From: Pusillimonas sp044464525
GTDB taxonomy: Bacteria > Pseudomonadota > Gammaproteobacteria > Burkholderiales > Burkholderiaceae_B
NCBI RefSeq assembly: GCF_044464525.1
Contig: NZ_JBIQLE010000006.1
Location: 1-64,000, forward strand
DNA: 64,000 bases
Direction of reading: 5' to 3'
Shown in pieces: positions 1-8,096 of this stretch (positions are counted from its first letter, which is position 1; every line of letters begins with the position of its first letter). The notes under the pieces are model-generated. The model made no database searches, was not told the origin of the DNA, and was given only the letters and a program-made list of their open reading frames with translations. The position numbers and the translations under genes are program-made.

Positions 1-314
1 AGACCGGTTGTTTCGATCAATACTCGATCAAACGCCAGGTTGCGCTGCGTTGCCTGCACAACCAGGTCGTGCAAAGCCTTTGCCAGATCGCCGCGGACGG
101 TACAGCACAAACAACCATTCTCGAGCTGGATAATGGTTTCTTCACCGGTTCGGGATAAAAATTCAGCATCAACGCCCACGGCGCCATATTCGTTTTCGAT
201 GATGGCGACCCGTTCGCTGACAGCCTCCTGCAAAATACGGTTGATCAAAGTGGTTTTTCCGCTGCCCAGAAACCCGGTCAAGATCGTAACCGGCGTTGTC
301 ATGCGTACGCCCAT
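1..314 (-). CDS. CobW/G3E-family P-loop GTPase (N-terminal part, cut by window edge)
   Basis: The visible N-terminal 104 residues carry a G3E GTPase signature: a P-loop GFLGSGKTT soon after the start, the segment IIENEYGAVGVD, and the metal-binding CxCC motif in ENGCLCCTVRGDL. Members of this family (CobW, UreG, HypB, ZNG1) use GTP to insert metals such as zinc, nickel or cobalt into client proteins. The start at 314 (MGVRMTTPV) is chosen because an AGGAGG lies 8 bases upstream; an internal ATG at 302 is possible. It follows the apc-like operon in the same direction after a 74-bp gap, so it may be its last gene. A role in metallating the carboxylase is inference. The rest of the gene lies outside the window. 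Confidence 0.85.
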   Translation of the reverse strand, partial: MGVRMTTPVTILTGFLGSGKTTLINRILQEAVSERVAIIENEYGAVGVDAEFLSRTGEETIIQLENGCLCCTVRGDLAKALHDLVVQATQRNLAFDRVLIETTG

Positions 315-388
315 TATCGCTGCCTCCTGTACTTCCGGCTATTCAGTGTCCGTCAATGGAAAAGTAGCCTGAGATTATCAACCCTTGG

Positions 389-1216
389 TCACAAGCGGCT
401 GCCGGCACTGAGCAGGCTGTCGATACTTGTGTCGGCGGCAACTTCCGCTTTTGTAGTAATCAAGCGCGAAGATGCATGAGCCTCGGACAGCCTCCCCCAT
501 TGCTCTGGGTCGACGGGCCACGCCTGCCCGCACGGGCGTGGCGAAGCAGCCGGCATCTGGGCCGAGTCGGGACATGCAATGGCTTGTGCAGGCCAGGCCG
601 GAACACTTGGGTTATCGAGTATAAGCAAGGGCGCCACGCGATGAAAACGCGCGATATTCCCCATGGTTCCCAAGGCGCCCTTCCATTCTTGAATATCCGC
701 CTCTGTGTCAGGCATGGTGTCGTACCATTGCAATACATGAACCCCCGCCTCGGCGAAATGACGCACCAGGGCAGCCAGATTGGCACCGATATGTTCGTAC
801 CACGATGCGGTATCGTTTGGCGCCCCCTGCTGCTCGCTGACACTTAGAAGATGGCGGTGCGGACCAAAAAAAGCCGCCACGATGACCGGCTCGGAACTGT
901 CGGCCTGCCATTGCCTGACCGCATCCAGCGATGCCTCGAAACGCGGCTGGCTTAGAAAGCTGCCATGGTCATCGCCTCCGAACGGGCTTAGCCCCGCGAA
1001 TGTTTCAACACTTGGAGCGCAACTGAATACCGTATTGCCGCCCAAAGCGCCTCTGAGCTCTCCCACATTCTTGCGGATGCGGGTTCCATCAAGCGCCATT
1101 TCATCCGGCGATATTGATTCTATCTGTGCCGCAACCCCAAACAGCAGTGGCGCAAACAGCGGCTCATGCGGCTTGCCCATGCCCCGAGAAAAATCTTGCA
1201 TTCGTTTGCGCCACAT
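389..1216 (-). CDS. Putative epsilon subunit of an acetophenone-carboxylase-like enzyme (ApcE-like; UroD-like fold)
   Basis: A 275-residue protein (about 30 kDa). The N-terminal half, with segments like FAPLLFGVAAQIE and RIRKNVGELRGALG, looks like the uroporphyrinogen decarboxylase/cobalamin methyltransferase TIM-barrel superfamily; this is a weak resemblance seen by eye. In the known apcABCDE operon the last gene encodes a 34-kDa subunit, loosely bound but needed for activity; position and size here fit. It starts 12 bases after the preceding gene with a strong AGGAGG 8 bases upstream. Substrate and catalytic residues cannot be read from the sequence. The C-terminal 60 residues show no motif that I recognise. 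Confidence 0.6.
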   Translation of the reverse strand: MWRKRMQDFSRGMGKPHEPLFAPLLFGVAAQIESISPDEMALDGTRIRKNVGELRGALGGNTVFSCAPSVETFAGLSPFGGDDHGSFLSQPRFEASLDAVRQWQADSSEPVIVAAFFGPHRHLLSVSEQQGAPNDTASWYEHIGANLAALVRHFAEAGVHVLQWYDTMPDTEADIQEWKGALGTMGNIARFHRVAPLLILDNPSVPAWPAQAIACPDSAQMPAASPRPCGQAWPVDPEQWGRLSEAHASSRLITTKAEVAADTSIDSLLSAGSRL

Positions 1217-1228
1217 ACCGGTACCCTC

Positions 1229-3283
1229 CTAGGCCCTTAACAAGGGGGTGATTTCACGCGCGTCGGGCCACGTTCCGTAGTAAGTGAGGATTTCGTCCCG
1301 GGGCTTTTGTTTCAGCCATTCCGGCTCAAACTCGTCATAGGGCTTTCCTCGCGCCTTGCGTGCGGCGCGTTCTTCGTTGCGCAAGGCTTCGGTGGCATGA
1401 ACATCGATGCGGCGGCTGTCCTCGGACCAAACCGCCTTGTAAACGCGCTTCGCTATTTCAGGCGACAAGATATCCTTCAAGATATCGTATTCGATCGAGC
1501 CCGCATCACGATCAATGGGGTCACCGTACCCCGTGCCGCCACAACTGAACGCAAACGTGACCACATCACCTTCGTTGTATGGCCGCACCGAACGTCCCTG
1601 GAACTCGATCTCGTAATCGCCCTGGATGCTGCGCTCGGTCAGAACCTTGTGCAGATCCATATCAAGAACATCGCTGCCCTCTTCCATCAATTGAGTGATG
1701 TTGGCATTGCGAATTCCGATGCCTGGAACAGTGCAAGGCGCATACCCGCCGAACAAAGGCTGCGGCGTCTGTAGTTTCGAGTTGTCAGCAATGGCCATCA
1801 TGTAGACCGCCGGTACATGATGAGCAACCCACATCTGCGCCGTTCCCGCTCCGCCGCGATACTTCCCGTGCCCGCACGAGTCTTTCCAGTGGTTTGAAAG
1901 CGGCACCAGCAGCGGGAACTCGTTCTCGACCTGCTCGGTGTTGGGAGCGCGGCCAAACACGCACCATGGAAAGCCGAATGCGTCCATGCCGTCCGCCGTC
2001 GGCCTGGCGCCCTGGCCTTCTGTGTTGATTGAGTACGCCAGCATGTCGGCGAAAGGCGCCCCCCACTGGGTTGCTCCCGCCAAGACAAGCGCATTCCCGC
2101 CATTGCCCATCGAGGCGCCGCTTTGCTCCCAGAGCACCGTCGAGAACATGGCTTTGGCGCAGGCATTGTGAACAGCGCTCATCACGCCGGAAGAAATCAT
2201 GACCGAGCACGAAGTGGCCGCTCGATCACTCGGCGACAGGCAGGTGCGCTCTCCAAATTTGAAGTCGATGGGGGCAAACGTGCCGTTTGAAATGGGCAAG
2301 GCGTGGAACAGGTATTCGTAGATGTAATTGGAGAAATGGGCAATAGCGGCTTGCGCATGGGCGTTGTACGGAGAGGGCGTTTCAGGCCCTGTTTCAGACA
2401 GATCGACCAACATCCGCTCACCCTGCTTTTCGAGCGTCATGAAGCAACTGCGCACCAGCCCCTGCTTCAGCCCCACCGCATCACTGAACGTCACGCACCG
2501 GTACTTGCCATCCGGCCATTGATCGATCAAGCGACGCGCGCCGGCTTCGGCCTCTTGCAACATCTTGCGAAACAGGCCGACCAGGTAGTCGGGCCCTTCC
2601 CGATCGCACAATTCGAGCAAACGCACGCGGACGCGGTCGGCGGTTGTGCAACGCGCTTTCAGGTCAACCGCAATTGCGGCCGGGGCGCGGATTCCGAAAG
2701 CAACGAACATTGACACCACATCTTCATCGAGCTTGAAATCACGCCCGATTCTCATGGGTGGCACGTTCATGCCTTCTTCGAAGCGAGAGGTGGCCGACAC
2801 CGGCATGCCGCCGGGCTCGATGGCGCCGGTTTCGGTCGTATGCACAAGCGCCGCCGTCCAGGCGATTAAATGCCCTTCATAAAACACCGGCATGCAAACC
2901 ATTTGATCGGGATTATGCACACCGCCATATACCGCATCATTGGCAAACCATAAGTCGCCGTCCCGAATCTGGTCAGGATAGCGGTCAAGAATATACTTGA
3001 TGATGAGGGGCGGGATAACCGCATGAAGATACGTGCCGCACGAACCATTGACGAGATCTCCGTCGGCGGTCATGATCGCCACCAGCGAATCGCCGGCAAC
3101 GCCCATGGCGCTACGGCACGAACGCACAAACACGTCCATGCCCTCATCGAGAATATCATTGGTTCGCTGAAAACCGATCTCGTAGGTCGCCGCGTCAATT
3201 TGCTCGGCCAGGGCCAGTTCTTTCTCGGATGCGGGAGAAGGCTTAAGCCAGTCCAGCTTTTGTTCCAGCGTTGGGATAGTCAT
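1229..3283 (-). CDS. Hydantoinase B/oxoprolinase-type carboxylase subunit (ApcD-like, about 75 kDa)
   Basis: 684 residues spanning one full HyuB (hydantoinase B/oxoprolinase beta) domain, with the characteristic segments NDAVYGGVHNPDQ, PDGKY, SNGTFAPIDF and GGxGxGDP near the C-terminus (GGTGYGDP). In acetone, acetophenone and hydantoin enzymes this subunit carries out the carbonyl chemistry (here expected to be carboxylation of an enolate or enol-phosphate), while HyuA subunits use ATP. It is 21 bases downstream of the apcC-like gene and has a GCAGGAGA ribosome site before ATG 3283. Its size matches the 75-kDa subunit of acetophenone carboxylase. A hydantoinase or oxoprolinase role is less likely because of the zinc-ribbon subunit and two HyuA genes in the operon. 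Confidence 0.85.
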   Translation of the reverse strand: MTIPTLEQKLDWLKPSPASEKELALAEQIDAATYEIGFQRTNDILDEGMDVFVRSCRSAMGVAGDSLVAIMTADGDLVNGSCGTYLHAVIPPLIIKYILDRYPDQIRDGDLWFANDAVYGGVHNPDQMVCMPVFYEGHLIAWTAALVHTTETGAIEPGGMPVSATSRFEEGMNVPPMRIGRDFKLDEDVVSMFVAFGIRAPAAIAVDLKARCTTADRVRVRLLELCDREGPDYLVGLFRKMLQEAEAGARRLIDQWPDGKYRCVTFSDAVGLKQGLVRSCFMTLEKQGERMLVDLSETGPETPSPYNAHAQAAIAHFSNYIYEYLFHALPISNGTFAPIDFKFGERTCLSPSDRAATSCSVMISSGVMSAVHNACAKAMFSTVLWEQSGASMGNGGNALVLAGATQWGAPFADMLAYSINTEGQGARPTADGMDAFGFPWCVFGRAPNTEQVENEFPLLVPLSNHWKDSCGHGKYRGGAGTAQMWVAHHVPAVYMMAIADNSKLQTPQPLFGGYAPCTVPGIGIRNANITQLMEEGSDVLDMDLHKVLTERSIQGDYEIEFQGRSVRPYNEGDVVTFAFSCGGTGYGDPIDRDAGSIEYDILKDILSPEIAKRVYKAVWSEDSRRIDVHATEALRNEERAARKARGKPYDEFEPEWLKQKPRDEILTYYGTWPDAREITPLLRA

Positions 3284-3304
3284 TTCTTGTCTCCTGCTTA
3301 ACTG

Positions 3305-5500
3305 TTATGCCTCGGCAACAATCAAATTGGAACCAATTCGTCTGCGCGCAGGCGGAGGCGTAATAGGCTCCAGAATGCCGAGGCCATGGCGGTCGATTGA
3401 CAGCTTTTCGCCAGGCGGCACCGGAATCGTTGTGAACTCGGCCTCTATGACCGCCGGGCCCACAACGACATTGCCGGGAAGCAGTTGTTCCCACTGATAC
3501 GTCGGGGCATTTTTCCATTCTTTGATGTTTGGCCAGTAGGTCTGCCGCGACCCGGTCTGCGCCGCGGACGGGTCTGCTCCGGTAAGCTCGAACACCTCGA
3601 GAGGCGGCTTCCATGTCGGAACACTTGCCTTAAGCACAAAGTTATCCAGATAGACACCACCCGGCTTATTGATTACCAGGGGTGAAAAAGCCTGCGCAAA
3701 TTCTGCTTCGAAGGCATCGTAAATAGTTAGCGCATCCGCATCTGATTCGATACGCAAAAGCGGGGATGCCGCCCGTTTCAAATTGACTTGCCCGCCATAC
3801 ATCATGTCAAGCTCAAGCTCAAAACGCGCGTCTTCAACATCAAGGCCCTCGCTGGCCAGCTCCAGGCAGGCTCTGTCGATCAACTCGTCGACAATCTCGT
3901 TGAAAGCCTTTTTATCAACGACCAGTTTTTGAGTAAGCGGCTCCATGAAAATCATTCGGCGCGATTGCTCGTACATATGCATCACGTCCATGATGGAGGC
4001 GCCCAAGGCACAAAATACGGGTGCAGCCGGAAACACCACGACCTTGGTCATATCGCCGCGAAACCCGGACATATGGGTGGGGCCGGCGCCACCGAAGGCG
4101 AACATGACGAAGTCTTCAGGGTGATAGCCGCGCATATGGACCTCGCGCTTGATGGCTCCGGCCGAGTTTTCATCCATGACCTGCTTGATCAGGGTGGCGG
4201 CTTCTATGACGTCAATGCCCAGCGGGTCGGCGATTTTTTCGCGAATGGCTCGCTCGGCCTTGCCTTTGTTCAAGGGCATGCGACCGCCGTAATACGCATC
4301 GGGGTTGATATAGCCCAGGACAACGTCGGCGTCGGTCACGGTGGGCTCGGTGCCCCCAAGGTCATAACATACCGGACCGGGAATCGAACCGGCGCTACGC
4401 GGCCCGACGGTCAGCCTGCCCTGCTCGACCGTTGCGATGGAACCACCGCCCGCACCTATGGAAAGCGTCTCCATCATCGTGACGTTCACCATCCATTTAT
4501 CGATGATGGGCCGGAAGTTATAGTTGCGAACGTTGCTTTCCACCACCAGGGCCACATCAAAGCTGGTGCCGCCCGCATCAGCGGAAACCACATTCTTGAA
4601 CCCCAACTGCTCTGCGTAGTAGGCCGAGCCCATCAAGCCCGCCACGGGGCCGCCATTGAAGGTGCGGCTGGCCGGAGTCTTGAAAATGTCGGCGGAGCCG
4701 CCTGAGTTGTGGATCATCAGGAAGGCGCCCTGATAACCCCGGTCTCGCAGTTTGTCCCATGTGGCGCCAATATCGTTTTGCATGGAGCGCTGCAAATAGG
4801 CGTCAAGAACAGCGGTCATGGTTCGCTCATACTCACCTATTTTGCTTACGACACTGGATGACAGGACGACCGGGACGAACCCGATGTGATATTCCTTGTA
4901 TTCCTCGCGGATGATTTCCTTGATACGCTGCTCGTGGGTCGGATTCATGAAGCTCCACAGCAGCGACACGACGATGGCCCGAGCGCCCTGGTCTATCAGC
5001 AGGCGAAGCTTATGACGCAAGTCTTCTTCGTCAAGAGGCCTGATGATGCGGCCTGTCGAGTCGACTCTTTCCCGTACCCCCAGGATCATGTTGCGTTCGA
5101 TCAATGGGTGAGGCTTGTTTTGCACCGCGATGTTTCGGCGTTCGGAAACCCGTTTCCCGTCTGTCCATTGCGCGCCCCGGCCAATTAAAATGGCGTCCTC
5201 ATGGCCTTCGGTTGTCAGCAAACCGATGCGCGGCCCCTGCCGCTGCAACAGCCGGTTAAGCGCAACCGTAGTGCTATAGCGGATCATGTCGATCTTGGGC
5301 AAGAGCTCTTCGATCGTCAGCCCCAGCTTGTCGCCGCCGGCCTCTATCGCGTCGAGAAAACCAACGGACAAGTCGTGCGGAGTGGTGGCACACTTTGCTA
5401 TGACCCGCTCCCCGTCAAGCGTAAGCACCAGGTCGGTGAATGTTCCGCCCACGTCGATGTCGATGGAATTTATTCCACCCGAGCTAGGCATCGTACTCAT
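3305..5500 (-). CDS. Hydantoinase A-type ATP-dependent carboxylase subunit (ApcC-like)
   Basis: 731 residues with a HyuA N-terminal domain (IDIDVGGTFTDLVL near residue 13, an actin-like phosphate-binding loop) and a second ATP-fold loop SADAGGTSFDVA about 320 residues in, followed by GAGGGSIA and the FGGAGPTHMSG segment. Such subunits bind ATP and activate the carbonyl substrate or bicarbonate by phosphorylation. The start (ATG 5500) overlaps the stop of the apcB-like gene by 4 bases (ATGA), indicating translational coupling. It is the longer of two HyuA paralogues in the operon and corresponds to the largest subunit of acetophenone carboxylase. In the known core complex one of the two alpha-type subunits is degenerate; which one applies here cannot be decided by eye. 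Confidence 0.85.
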   Translation of the reverse strand: MSTMPSSGGINSIDIDVGGTFTDLVLTLDGERVIAKCATTPHDLSVGFLDAIEAGGDKLGLTIEELLPKIDMIRYSTTVALNRLLQRQGPRIGLLTTEGHEDAILIGRGAQWTDGKRVSERRNIAVQNKPHPLIERNMILGVRERVDSTGRIIRPLDEEDLRHKLRLLIDQGARAIVVSLLWSFMNPTHEQRIKEIIREEYKEYHIGFVPVVLSSSVVSKIGEYERTMTAVLDAYLQRSMQNDIGATWDKLRDRGYQGAFLMIHNSGGSADIFKTPASRTFNGGPVAGLMGSAYYAEQLGFKNVVSADAGGTSFDVALVVESNVRNYNFRPIIDKWMVNVTMMETLSIGAGGGSIATVEQGRLTVGPRSAGSIPGPVCYDLGGTEPTVTDADVVLGYINPDAYYGGRMPLNKGKAERAIREKIADPLGIDVIEAATLIKQVMDENSAGAIKREVHMRGYHPEDFVMFAFGGAGPTHMSGFRGDMTKVVVFPAAPVFCALGASIMDVMHMYEQSRRMIFMEPLTQKLVVDKKAFNEIVDELIDRACLELASEGLDVEDARFELELDMMYGGQVNLKRAASPLLRIESDADALTIYDAFEAEFAQAFSPLVINKPGGVYLDNFVLKASVPTWKPPLEVFELTGADPSAAQTGSRQTYWPNIKEWKNAPTYQWEQLLPGNVVVGPAVIEAEFTTIPVPPGEKLSIDRHGLGILEPITPPPARRRIGSNLIVAEA

Positions 5501-5901
5501 GGCTGAGCTCCTTCATGATGTGTTTCCCGGATCACGCGCCGCAGTTTCCCGGAATGGATGACAAAGTCGCCAAGCTCCAGCCTGCGCTTGAGGCTTTCCA
5601 CATCCAGCTCGATATCGTGCGTGATGGGATGCCCGGGCGGCAGATACTCGGTTTCAATTTGCCGAGCGCACGAGGGGCAATAAAACTCCAAGATGCGAAC
5701 CCAGTCTTTGTCGGGCGCGAATGTGTATTCGCCATCGATGATCGGATCGTGGATTTCTTCGGGCATGCGCTCGGCCACCAGGCAGCCCTTCTTGTAGTTT
5801 TCATGGGCGCTGATCAGTTGTGTGTTGCAATCGTGGCAGTACCAGTGCTCGTCGTTCAGATCAAGATCAAGATACTCGGTAAAACGGATGCGTTCGTACA
5901 T
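5497..5901 (-). CDS. Zinc-ribbon small subunit of acetone/acetophenone-carboxylase type (ApcB-like)
   Basis: 134 residues, about 15.5 kDa, resembling the acetone carboxylase gamma-subunit family. It has two CxxC knuckles, WYCHDC (C22, C25) and FYCPSC (C75, C78), which together make one four-cysteine metal site. In the acetophenone carboxylase core this small subunit binds zinc and has a structural role. A good ribosome site (AGGAGA) precedes ATG 5901. The gene lies between the two HyuA genes, the same position as apcB in apcABCDE. This subunit is what separates the operon from ordinary hydantoinase or 5-oxoprolinase loci. Confidence 0.82.
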   Translation of the reverse strand: MYERIRFTEYLDLDLNDEHWYCHDCNTQLISAHENYKKGCLVAERMPEEIHDPIIDGEYTFAPDKDWVRILEFYCPSCARQIETEYLPPGHPITHDIELDVESLKRRLELGDFVIHSGKLRRVIRETHHEGAQP

Positions 5902-5928
5902 GGATGTGTCTCCTGTCAGTTCTTATAT

Positions 5929-7902
5929 TCATGCCCGCTGCAAAGCGGCATTGCCATACGTATCGACCCTGAACACCCAATCGGGAGGAACGGGGCAGGT
6001 GAATGTGGCGCCATTGACAATTGCCGAACCCTTGATTTCATCGTCGACATTAAGAGACTCCCACCGATAGGCATCCGCATCCACCGCCTGGCCGGCGGCA
6101 TAACGCACGGCGCGCTTGACGGGTGGCTCGGGAGCCGCTTTTTCGGTGCGGGGCGAAGCGCCGTAAGACCCCACGACAAAGCGTGTGGATAAGCGCAAAG
6201 ACAAGACAGGCTGCGTGCGCAGACCGGCTTGCTCGATTTGCTCACCGATGGCCGCAGCGACGGCCTTTTCATCCGAGTCGTCAAGGCGCACCCTGATTTC
6301 AGTAATGCTGTCCTCGTGGGTTCCGAGGCCCAGCTCCCAGGTGTAGTGCGCGGTGTGCGGATCGAAGCCCTCGCCGCGCAGGTCTCGCTCGGCCTGCCGC
6401 CTCATTTCGCGCAGAGCGGCGTGGAACTCATGGCTGTTTTCAGCGCTCCAGTGCAGCTCCATTCCACGCTCATATGTGTGAACCACATCCGAAATCGCCG
6501 ATCCAAACGTACTGAACACCGGACTTAAATGAAACACGTGAGCCGAAGGCATGCCCAGCCGAGCGGCGACAAATGCGGCGAACATGGGGCCATTCCCGCC
6601 AAACGCGAACAAGGGCACATCGGCGGGCTGCAAACCGGCTTCCAGCAGAATGCTTTCGATCAGATCAGTCATCAGGGTGACGGCTTCATCACGTATGGCC
6701 AGCGCGGCGGCTTCCACTGACAGGGAAAGCGGCTGCGCCACATGACGCTCAATAGCCTGCCTGGACAGCTCGACGTTCAATTCGCGCCGACCGCCCATGA
6801 AATTCTTGGAATCGAGATAACCCAGTATGAATAAAGCGTCGGTCAGGGTTGCCTCCCGGCCTCCGAGCCCATAGCAAGCCGGCCCGGGCACCGCCCCCAT
6901 GCTCTCGGGGCCAAGCACGAGCGCCCCGTCTTTTACCCGCGCGATCGAACCGCCGCCCACCACCGCGGATCGCAGCAGGGCAAAAGAAGTCTTGACGGGC
7001 ACGCCCATCAGGTTTCCGCCACGCTGCAAAACAGGCTCTCCGTCTCTGACAATGGAGGCTTTCGTCGTGGTGCCGCCGACATCAAAACACACGGCATTTG
7101 AAAAGCCGTATAGCCCGGCCATATGGGCGCCGCCGAACGTGCCAAACGCCGGACCGGACTCGATCGTATCAACCGCTTTGGTTTTCCCGATTCGGGCGAC
7201 CCCTCCGCTGGTATTGCCAATTAAAAGCGGGCCATCCCAACCCTGTTCTTCACGCAGCAAGTCTTCAGCCTTGAATAGAGAGTTGGCCAGCTGAGAATGC
7301 GTATACGCGTTCATGACGGAATAGTGAGCGCGTGTTTGGTCATGCCTTAAAGGCGCCATCTCGCTACCCAGCAGCACAGGCACCGAGCCGATGATGTGAT
7401 CGGGATACTGGCTCTCGATGATGTTTTTTACTCTGCGCTCAGCCAGGCCGTCGGGGAAGGAATCGGCAAGGCATACACAAATGCGCCTTACCCCCTGTTC
7501 GAGCAACTGCTTGACGCCCGCCAGCACATCAGTTGGCGAAGGCTCAAGAGGAAGCCCGATAACCGCGCTTTCGTCCACCAGCTCGCCAAGAATGGCCGAG
7601 CGCGTACTACCGTAGAGCTTGCCTTCGTGCCCTTGCGACACCAGCACACCCACCTTGGAGCCCCGGCGTTCGGCAAGCACGTTTGTCGTGATCGTCGACG
7701 ACCAGCGAATCAGCGCGACGTTGCGCAAGAACGCGGGAACATCCGGGTAATCAAGTGCTTGGGCTGCTTCTTTCAGACAGTTCAAAAACGACACCGTGTA
7801 GTCGTGCGGCGTGGTGTCAACCTTGAAGGTGTGGCGTTGTGACCCATCTGACACCAACGCGTCGGTCATCGTGCCGCCAGTGTCTATATCGACCGTAAAC
7901 AT
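5929..7902 (-). CDS. Hydantoinase A-type ATP-dependent carboxylase subunit (ApcA-like, about 70 kDa)
   Basis: 657 residues from ATG 7902 (MFTVDIDTGGTMTDAL), chosen over an upstream ATG because AGAAGGAGA sits just before it. The HyuA N-domain loop DIDTGGTMTD and the second nucleotide-fold loop CFDVGGTTTKASIV are present, as are GGGSIARV and FGGNGPMFAAF. It is the first gene of the operon and transcription would start in the 194-bp spacer shared with the divergent sensor kinase. In acetophenone carboxylase two HyuA-type subunits sit with one HyuB and one zinc-ribbon subunit in an alpha-alpha'-beta-gamma dimer. No CoA ligase (bal) for the carboxylated product is in the window, so the true ketone substrate is open. 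Confidence 0.85.
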   Translation of the reverse strand: MFTVDIDTGGTMTDALVSDGSQRHTFKVDTTPHDYTVSFLNCLKEAAQALDYPDVPAFLRNVALIRWSSTITTNVLAERRGSKVGVLVSQGHEGKLYGSTRSAILGELVDESAVIGLPLEPSPTDVLAGVKQLLEQGVRRICVCLADSFPDGLAERRVKNIIESQYPDHIIGSVPVLLGSEMAPLRHDQTRAHYSVMNAYTHSQLANSLFKAEDLLREEQGWDGPLLIGNTSGGVARIGKTKAVDTIESGPAFGTFGGAHMAGLYGFSNAVCFDVGGTTTKASIVRDGEPVLQRGGNLMGVPVKTSFALLRSAVVGGGSIARVKDGALVLGPESMGAVPGPACYGLGGREATLTDALFILGYLDSKNFMGGRRELNVELSRQAIERHVAQPLSLSVEAAALAIRDEAVTLMTDLIESILLEAGLQPADVPLFAFGGNGPMFAAFVAARLGMPSAHVFHLSPVFSTFGSAISDVVHTYERGMELHWSAENSHEFHAALREMRRQAERDLRGEGFDPHTAHYTWELGLGTHEDSITEIRVRLDDSDEKAVAAAIGEQIEQAGLRTQPVLSLRLSTRFVVGSYGASPRTEKAAPEPPVKRAVRYAAGQAVDADAYRWESLNVDDEIKGSAIVNGATFTCPVPPDWVFRVDTYGNAALQRA

Positions 7903-7993
7903 GCTGTCTCCTTCTTGTCTTGTAAGCCAGGAGGCCAACTCCCAGTCATGACAGAATAGTTAACTGTCAGCGAAGCGGCTATTGGGATTGATT

Positions 7994-8008
7994 CCTTAGT
8001 AACTAAGG
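7994..8008. promoter_or_regulatory. Perfect 7-bp inverted repeat, candidate operator
   Basis: CCTTAGT-A-ACTAAGG, a perfect inverted repeat with a 1-base centre, lies in the spacer between the divergent apcA-like and sensor-kinase genes, 92 bases upstream of the carboxylase start. LuxR/FixJ-type regulators commonly bind short palindromes like this. Assignment to the neighbouring response regulator is inference. Confidence 0.45.
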
Positions 8009-8031
8009 CAATTCCGTAGTGCGGCGCAACA

Positions 8032-8045
8032 CAGGGAAATCCCTG
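8032..8045. promoter_or_regulatory. Second palindrome in the divergent spacer
   Basis: CAGGGA-AA-TCCCTG is a perfect 6-bp inverted repeat about 50 bases upstream of the sensor kinase start. It differs in sequence from the palindrome at 7994, so the two may bind different proteins. No convincing sigma-70 or sigma-54 promoter could be placed in the spacer by eye. Confidence 0.35.
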
Positions 8046-8096
8046 ATGACAACGGGCTGATACTTTGCAAACCTGATACGTGATACTGGACCGACA

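Noticed and set aside
3788..4705. 305-codon open frame antisense to the apcC-like gene
   Set aside because: Mirror of a GC-rich coding strand; it has no ribosome site or recognisable domain.
1229..7902. Annotation as hydantoinase or 5-oxoprolinase
   Set aside because: Two HyuA genes plus a CxxC zinc-ribbon subunit and an ApcE-like gene fit an acetophenone/acetone-carboxylase-type complex better.
7903..8096. Sigma-54 promoter for the carboxylase operon
   Set aside because: No TGGCAC-N5-TTGCA-type element was found in the spacer.
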